The notes below the pieces were generated by a model. It was given only the letters and a program-made list of their open reading frames with translations. It was not told the DNA's origin and searched no databases. The position numbers and the translations under genes are program-made. A stretch of DNA of 64,000 bases, taken from positions 1 to 64,000 of the forward strand of contig NC_089552.1 of NCBI RefSeq assembly GCF_040115645.1. The letters run 5' to 3'. Positions within the stretch are counted from its first letter, which is position 1. Every line of letters starts with the position of its first letter. The DNA is from Euwallacea fornicatus. Lineage: Eukaryota; Arthropoda; Insecta; Coleoptera; Curculionidae. Of the stretch, positions 58,718 through 64,000 are shown piece by piece.

Positions 58718-60750
58718 ATGAGGCCCCGAACTGGCCGCAGGTAAACTAATTACTTGAACAAAATTTGCTATTCTGCAGATTAATAATGTTAATTTTCTCT
58801 TTAGAGAACGCAGGAGGTCTAGAAGCAGGGAACGTGGAGGAGGTGGTGGTGGTGGAGGTCGAGATAGAGGCTATGGTGGTGGATCTGGTGGTGGCGGAGG
58901 CGGAGGATCTCGTAGAAGCCAAGCCGGAAGTAATTTGAGGAAGCCTCGTTGGGATATTAGCCGTCTCGAAACATTTAAAAAAGATTTTTATGTGCCCCAT
59001 CCTGCAGTGTCTGAAAGACCCTTTTATGAAGTTGATGAATGGAGGAAAGCTAAAGAAATTACATTGAAAGGCAAAAATATTCCTGATCCAGTCTTTACAT
59101 TTGAAGAAGCAGGGTGAGTCAAAATCTATCTGAATTGTAGCTAATTTAAAAACATATTATCAATTTTTGTTTACACATCACATTTTTGACATTGAAAGGT
59201 CCAATAGAATAGAAAAACAGTTGCTGGAGATCATCTTTACTATTTTCAAAAGAGCCCTTTTATAAGATCAGATAAGAGACAAAATACAAAAAATTAGCAA
59301 AAGCATACACTACATCTTGTTTTTTAAATAAAGTATTTTTTCTGTAACACATCCTTGCTAATTTGCCCTATAAACTATAACTAAAAAACACTGCATTGTG
59401 AATATGCAGGGTGTTAAAATTAAAATTTTTTAATTACATTGAATGGTGCATTATATACAATTACTCATGAATCATCTAGTAAAGTTATTTTAGTTTCTGA
59501 CAAAACTATAATTTTTAATTAGGTACATTAATATAATAATACTACTAATTTTTGTGGTTCCTTCCAAACATAATATTTTTGCTTTTATCATTTGATAGAT
59601 TTCCTGAATATGTGACTGAAGAGTTAGACAAAGTTGGTTTCAAAGCCCCTACTCCAATACAAGCCCAAGGCTGGCCAATTGCACTTTCAGGTAAAGACAT
59701 GGTTGGTATAGCTTCCACCGGCTCTGGAAAAACATTGAGCTATATCTTGCCAGGAATTGTCCACATTAACAACCAAGCAAAATTGGTTAGGGGAGATGGC
59801 CCTATTGCTCTTATTTTAGCACCAACTCGAGAACTTGCACAGCAAATTCAACAGGTACGCACTGTCCTACCTCATATATTCCAAAAATATTTTCTCTTTT
59901 TTTCTTTTTATCATCAAGGTAGCTACAGATTTCGGCAAAAGCTCTCGTATTCGAAATACTTGTGTATTTGGCGGAGCTCCAAAAGGGCCTCAAGCACTGG
60001 ATCTCATGGATGGGGTGGAGATTGTTATTGCCACTCCAGGGCGACTTATTGATTTTCTGGAGAGTAACAGAACCAACTTAAGGAGATGTACTTATTTGGT
60101 GTTGGACGAGGCAGATAGGATGTTAGACATGGGGTTTGAGCCACAGATCAGAAAAATAATTGAACAAATTCGTCCTGATAGGTAATCAAGTTCTGCCTTG
60201 TATTTTCTTTTAAGATTTTTACCTATTCTTTTTCAGGCAAACACTCATGTGGTCCGCAACATGGCCTAAAGAAGTTCAGCAATTGGCATCTGAATTTCTG
60301 AAAGAGTATGTACAGATTAACGTGGGCTCCTTGCAGCTTGCGGCGAACCACAATATTCTGCAAATTATCGACGTATGCATGGAGTACGAAAAGGAGAACA
60401 AATTGAGTACTTTGCTGCGGGAAATCATGTCAGAGAAGGAAAACAAGACTATCATTTTCATGGAGACGAAAAGAAAAGTCGATGATATTACCAGAAAAAT
60501 GAAAAGAGATGGGTAAGGCTGTGTGAGTTTTTATAAGTTTTCAGTGTTAAGTCAATGGTAATATTCAGCTGGCCTGCAGTATGCATTCATGGAGATAAAA
60601 CTCAACAGGAAAGGGATTGGGTTTTACAAGGTGGTGACATCAATCTTATATACAGGGTGATGAAGAATTTTTGTACTATTTAATTTGCAGATTTTAGAAC
60701 GGGAAAGGCACCCATTTTATGCGCAACGGACGTTGCCGCCAGAGGCTTGG
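58718..60750 (+). CDS. DDX5: DEAD-box RNA helicase DDX5/DDX17 homologue (p68, Rm62), 5' part
   Basis: An ATP-dependent RNA helicase acting in splicing, transcription and small-RNA processing in the nucleus. Seven exons are visible: 58718-58740, 58805-59113, 59599-59854, 59919-60181, 60237-60512, 60569-60630, 60691-60750, encoding 416 codons plus one base. The N-terminus is Arg/Gly-rich. The p68-specific block LRKPRWDISRLETFKKDFY leads into the Q motif (GFKAPTPIQAQGWP, 124-137), Walker A ASTGSGKT (149-156), PTRELA, TPGR (235-238), DEAD (259-262), SAT (290-292) and the start of the second RecA domain through DVAARGLG. Motif VI (HRIGRTGR) and the C-terminus are missing because the next exon lies beyond 64000. 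This is truncation by the window, not a broken gene. The initiator ATG is the likeliest, but an upstream start is not excluded. Confidence 0.94.
59114..59598. other. DDX5 intron 2 (485 bp)
   Basis: AT-rich, no gene. A GCAGGGTGTTAAAAT word near 59406 resembles the ends of small transposons in this window but lacks a clear partner. Confidence 0.5.
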
Positions 60751-61392
60751 GTAAGTTTTTCCTTAATTTACTCAATTGGTCTTTTTTTATTGTTTCTTTT
60801 ATTTTTACGGAGGTTCGATAACGACATCAATTTTAGGTAAGAGGTGATTGATCTTATTGCTCCCTTCATTTAAATTTAAAAAATATATCAAATAAATGTA
60901 GAACAATGATATCAATCACTTTAATATTTGCTAACATTTTTATTTTAAGGTTTAGAATTCAAACGTTATGTAAATTATGGTAAAATTCAAAAATCTGCAT
61001 GTTTGGAGTTATAAGCCGGAAATTTGATTAATAAAAGAAACATATAAACTAAATTATTTATGTTTGTTTATATGATTTCTCGTGTTATTTGCTTAAAAAG
61101 AATAAAAAAATTAACAGGTGTTATTTTTTACTTTACGGTCCTTTACTAAAGTCGACGGGTGTTATTCTAACTTTATGGCTCGTTGTTACAAGCGACAGGT
61201 CGTCATAACATAACAATGCCGGTTGGACCCAAACTCATTGTTTCCGGCGTGCTATCCGAAATACAAATAAAAAGTTTCGATTAATTTGTATGTAAAAACA
61301 TATTTTCTTTTTAAGAACATTAATTTTGTAATCGGGCGCATTTCTATAATGTCAAGAAGCAAATAAAAAATCATTTGAATCGTTCTCCATTA

Positions 61393-61641
61393 TGGATAGG
61401 AAGAAAAACCTCAATAGAATGGCTGTCGAGATCTTCCTGTCTCGCTCCTCTGAATTTCTTTTTATGAGGACACCTGAAATCGAAATCTTACAATACTAAA
61501 CCACATGATATCAACGAACTCAAAGAACCTATAAGACAAGAAATTGGGCAAATCACTACACTTATTGCAGAAAATGTGAGAGTTGAGTTTTATCATCAGT
61601 TAAGGATGTGCCAAGAAGCTACAGGTGAACATTTCGAATAA
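61393..61641 (+). pseudogene. Relic of a DDE_3 (Tc1/mariner-group) transposase C-terminus
   Basis: One frame of 83 codons reads WIGRKTSIEWLSRSS, then LAPLNFFL, a TGA stop, GHLKSKSY, KPHDINELKEPIRQEIGQIT, and ends QLRMCQEATGEHFE plus stop. This resembles the usual layout around the last catalytic acid (SPDLTPLDFFLWGHLKSKVY) and the tail (RLxxCxxxxGxHFE) of insect transposases in this group. The internal TGA replaces the expected Trp of FLWG. The catalytic-acid position reads Asn or Cys, and no upstream domain is present, so it is dead. It sits inside a DDX5 intron. Confidence 0.75.
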
Positions 61642-62789
61642 TTGCTAATTTAAAAGAAATAATTATTTGTTTATTTTTAGTATTATTTGCTCTATGATAC
61701 TAGTATGTCAAATAAAATCTAGTTGAAAAATGTTTAAAATGATATATCACTTGAACCTTTTTTGCATTTAAACTTTTAAGGATAACTGTCACACTAAAGG
61801 GTTGACATTTGTAACATAAGAATGCTACCTAAAAGTATATCGGGTAAAATAAAAATTGACATGTTTAAGCAATTTTCCTAAAAACCAAAAGTCATGTAGA
61901 TACCGATTTTATTCCAGTTAAAGTTACCTCATTGTACATACATACATATCGAGCCACATCCTTTTCCGCGCGACTTCAGTACCAAAATTTATTATTACCT
62001 TAAAAATAGACTAACCATAATTTACATAACCATATAACCTACTCGTCTGTAGGTTCGGATAATGCAATTTTCAGTTCCCATTTTTTAACGCTTCAATTTA
62101 AGGTTTACAACGAGAAATTTATTCCTTCCTATTTTATTTTTAGAAAACATTAGGATTATATGAAAAAAACATATGATATAGTGTGTCCAAATGTCATCTT
62201 TCATCATCCAAAAATTTGAATTTTTCTTAACTTTGTCATTTTGACATCACTTCCGGGAATACTTCTACTTTCCAATTCCAAGAATCTATCTCCAAATTAC
62301 AAAAAAATTAATTATGTTTTGCTTCGTTTCTTTTGCCACACTGTACGTAATATATATTTTTTAATATATGTTTTTTATATTTTTAAAGTTGTCCATAATT
62401 TGAAATGGAAGAGAATAAGCTTTCCATTGATGCCAAGTAGATGAGTTGATTAATTATTTTTTTTAATTATAGTGTCTAAAGTTCGAATTAAAATTAGCAC
62501 TGTCCGAACTATAGACAAGCCGTTTATTTAACTTAAGGTTACTAGATCAATATACTGACAACTATACCTAGAAGATAATTTCTATGGAAACTACTAAACA
62601 GACCAATACTCTGGCTTTATTACAACATTTTCATGGATGTTGTTTTCTTGGTAAAGTTGCCAGGACTTTGACCTATTGGCTGTAAAAATGTTAATTAGAG
62701 TAGGAAGTTTGTTAGGTAAAGAAGCTGATCGCTTAGCTAAGTAATCCAAGGCGGCCTATAATTAGTCACACTACCGACACTAAACCCAG

Positions 62790-63320
62790 CAAAATGTCCT
62801 CTTTTTTCAGAGGCGCACAACTTACTCGTGTGCAATTAATGTCGAAGCACGCGATCGGCATGTGTGCCTCTCGTCGGTCGACCACATATCCCGGCCATCT
62901 CTGAGTAAGAGGCCAAAAAATCGGCCTGCCGCTGCCCCTTGTCGCTCTTTGTCGCCCCCTTGCGCCCTCCAGCCCTCGTTTGTCGCCGGCTGGCACGTCT
63001 CGAACGCTATCTGTCCAACTTTAAAGTGACGGAGTCGGATACGTGAGACGACTGGCTGTGCTAGTCACTAGACCGAGGAATGTGGGAAGGGCGAGCGGCG
63101 TAGAGGGACCGCAGACAGGAGCTGTAGGCGGCCGGTTGGTCCTTTACTGCGACATCGCCAACTGTTTGGCATTGTCGCGCATTTGTTCTGTACAGGTGCC
63201 CATAGGTAGGATATTGTGTTTTGCCTTCTTTTTTTCCCTCGTGGGTTTCGCTGATAATAAGTGTCGTTCCAACGGCAGAAACTGGGAGGTCCACGATGCT
63301 GTTGGAATCGACATCTAGAT
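62790..63320. other. GC-rich patch inside the DDX5 intron
   Basis: Base composition rises sharply compared with the flanks. Overlapping frames on both strands (62766-62996 -, 63043-63318 +, 63061-63294 -) are what GC-rich DNA gives by chance, and I recognise no protein. It could be a promoter or first exon of another transcript, or a transposon fragment. Confidence 0.35.
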
Positions 63321-64000
63321 GTAAGGGATAAAAGTTCTATAAGACACTATTATAGGCTCTACAATAATGATATGAAAATAAGTAAAGGCCTTCGTTCAGT
63401 TCAAAGTAAAATTCTGATCACCTTTATTAAGATTATTTATTTTATTAAAATTTCCGTCATTATTTATACATATGGATTTTCTTATGGTGTTTATAAACGG
63501 TTCCTTGTATGATGAAATCTACTAAGCTTAGCACATTTACAATTAATAGCTAAACATTTAGATATTCTGGTTTATCAAATTAGAACATCGAGAATCAGAT
63601 CATAAAACGAGTGATAAAAGAATAAACTCCTGTATTTTTTGATAGAAAAAATATTGTTTATCTATATTACAAAAAATACAACATAGACTTAAAAAAATAT
63701 TTTTGTTTTTCTTTTATGAATGATATTAAAAAAATTTCGTGAACTCGCGCAATAATCAATACTGACTATAGTTTCGATCTCTAGAGAGACTAGAATATTA
63801 CCCTTATTGTTTCAAGTGAAAATATTCATAGCTCTTTATTTTGGAATAAAGTCATATTAAACTGAACCACGACAAAATAACACATGTATAAGACGTTTCA
63901 TATACCTAGCACGTTAATTTCGCTATTTGTTTCTGAAATGTTTTAAGTTTTACTATATTCTACATTTTATGTTGCTTCCGTATTTGTATTGCCTATACAG

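Larger units (their letters stand above)
60751..64000. other. Start of a long DDX5 intron (over 3.2 kb in window)
   Basis: The exon ending DVAARGLG has a good donor (GTAAGT) and no acceptor followed by the expected next helicase motif occurs before the window ends. The interval contains a transposase relic (61393-61641), a GC-rich patch (about 62790-63320) and otherwise AT-rich sequence. All other introns of this gene seen here are under 500 bp. Confidence 0.75.

Noticed and set aside
62690..62745. GKEADRLAK-like words suggesting an RNase H domain of a non-LTR retrotransposon
   Set aside because: The match is nine residues, is followed immediately by a stop, and no other domain lies nearby.

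Overview
This window is the left end of an insect chromosome. Positions 1-3246 are about 324 near-perfect copies of a 10-bp repeat whose G-rich strand reads TCAGGTTAGT and points toward position 1, so position 1 lies at or near the physical chromosome end. TCAGG is the telomere pentamer of Tribolium and many other beetles. Here it alternates with TTAGT, which suggests a coleopteran or a close relative with an altered telomere. Short introns (about 55-150 bp), the gene families and the many small inverted-repeat transposons fit an insect.

Positions 3268 to about 19735 are subtelomeric. Two nearly identical tandem units (3557 and 3320 bp) are followed by an older third unit broken up by insertions. 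Each unit opens with short degenerate telomere motifs and CCCGGG-centred palindromes. A roughly 1-kb A-rich, C-poor tract follows, then about 2 kb of lower-copy sequence that carries a small inverted-repeat transposon (MITE). The third unit has absorbed foldback elements, MITEs and a transposase relic. From 19.7 to 26.4 kb I find no convincing gene, only a GC-rich block with hairpins, a strong 24-bp hairpin, a 700-bp segmental duplication and a 79-bp tandem repeat.

Genes begin at 26.4 kb. In order they are UBA1 (-), a UBALD/FAM100 gene (+), BAG6 (-), KMT5A/PR-Set7 (-), a compact GNPTAB (-), EXO1 (+), a RILP-like gene (+), two tandem six-cysteine defensin-like secreted peptides (+) and the 5' part of a DDX5/Rm62 DEAD-box helicase (+) that runs off the right edge through an intron longer than 3.2 kb. 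I reconstructed exon-intron structures by hand. Every complete gene closes in frame across GT-AG junctions, apart from one ambiguous GC-AG candidate in BAG6.

The genes do not form an operon or pathway. UBA1, UBALD and BAG6 all relate to ubiquitin, but there is no evidence of co-regulation beyond the shared 826-bp divergent promoter region of UBA1 and UBALD. GNPTAB and EXO1 also share a short (594 bp) divergent promoter region. The parts that look least described are the 10-bp telomere with its matching subtelomeric units and the paired defensin-like peptides.
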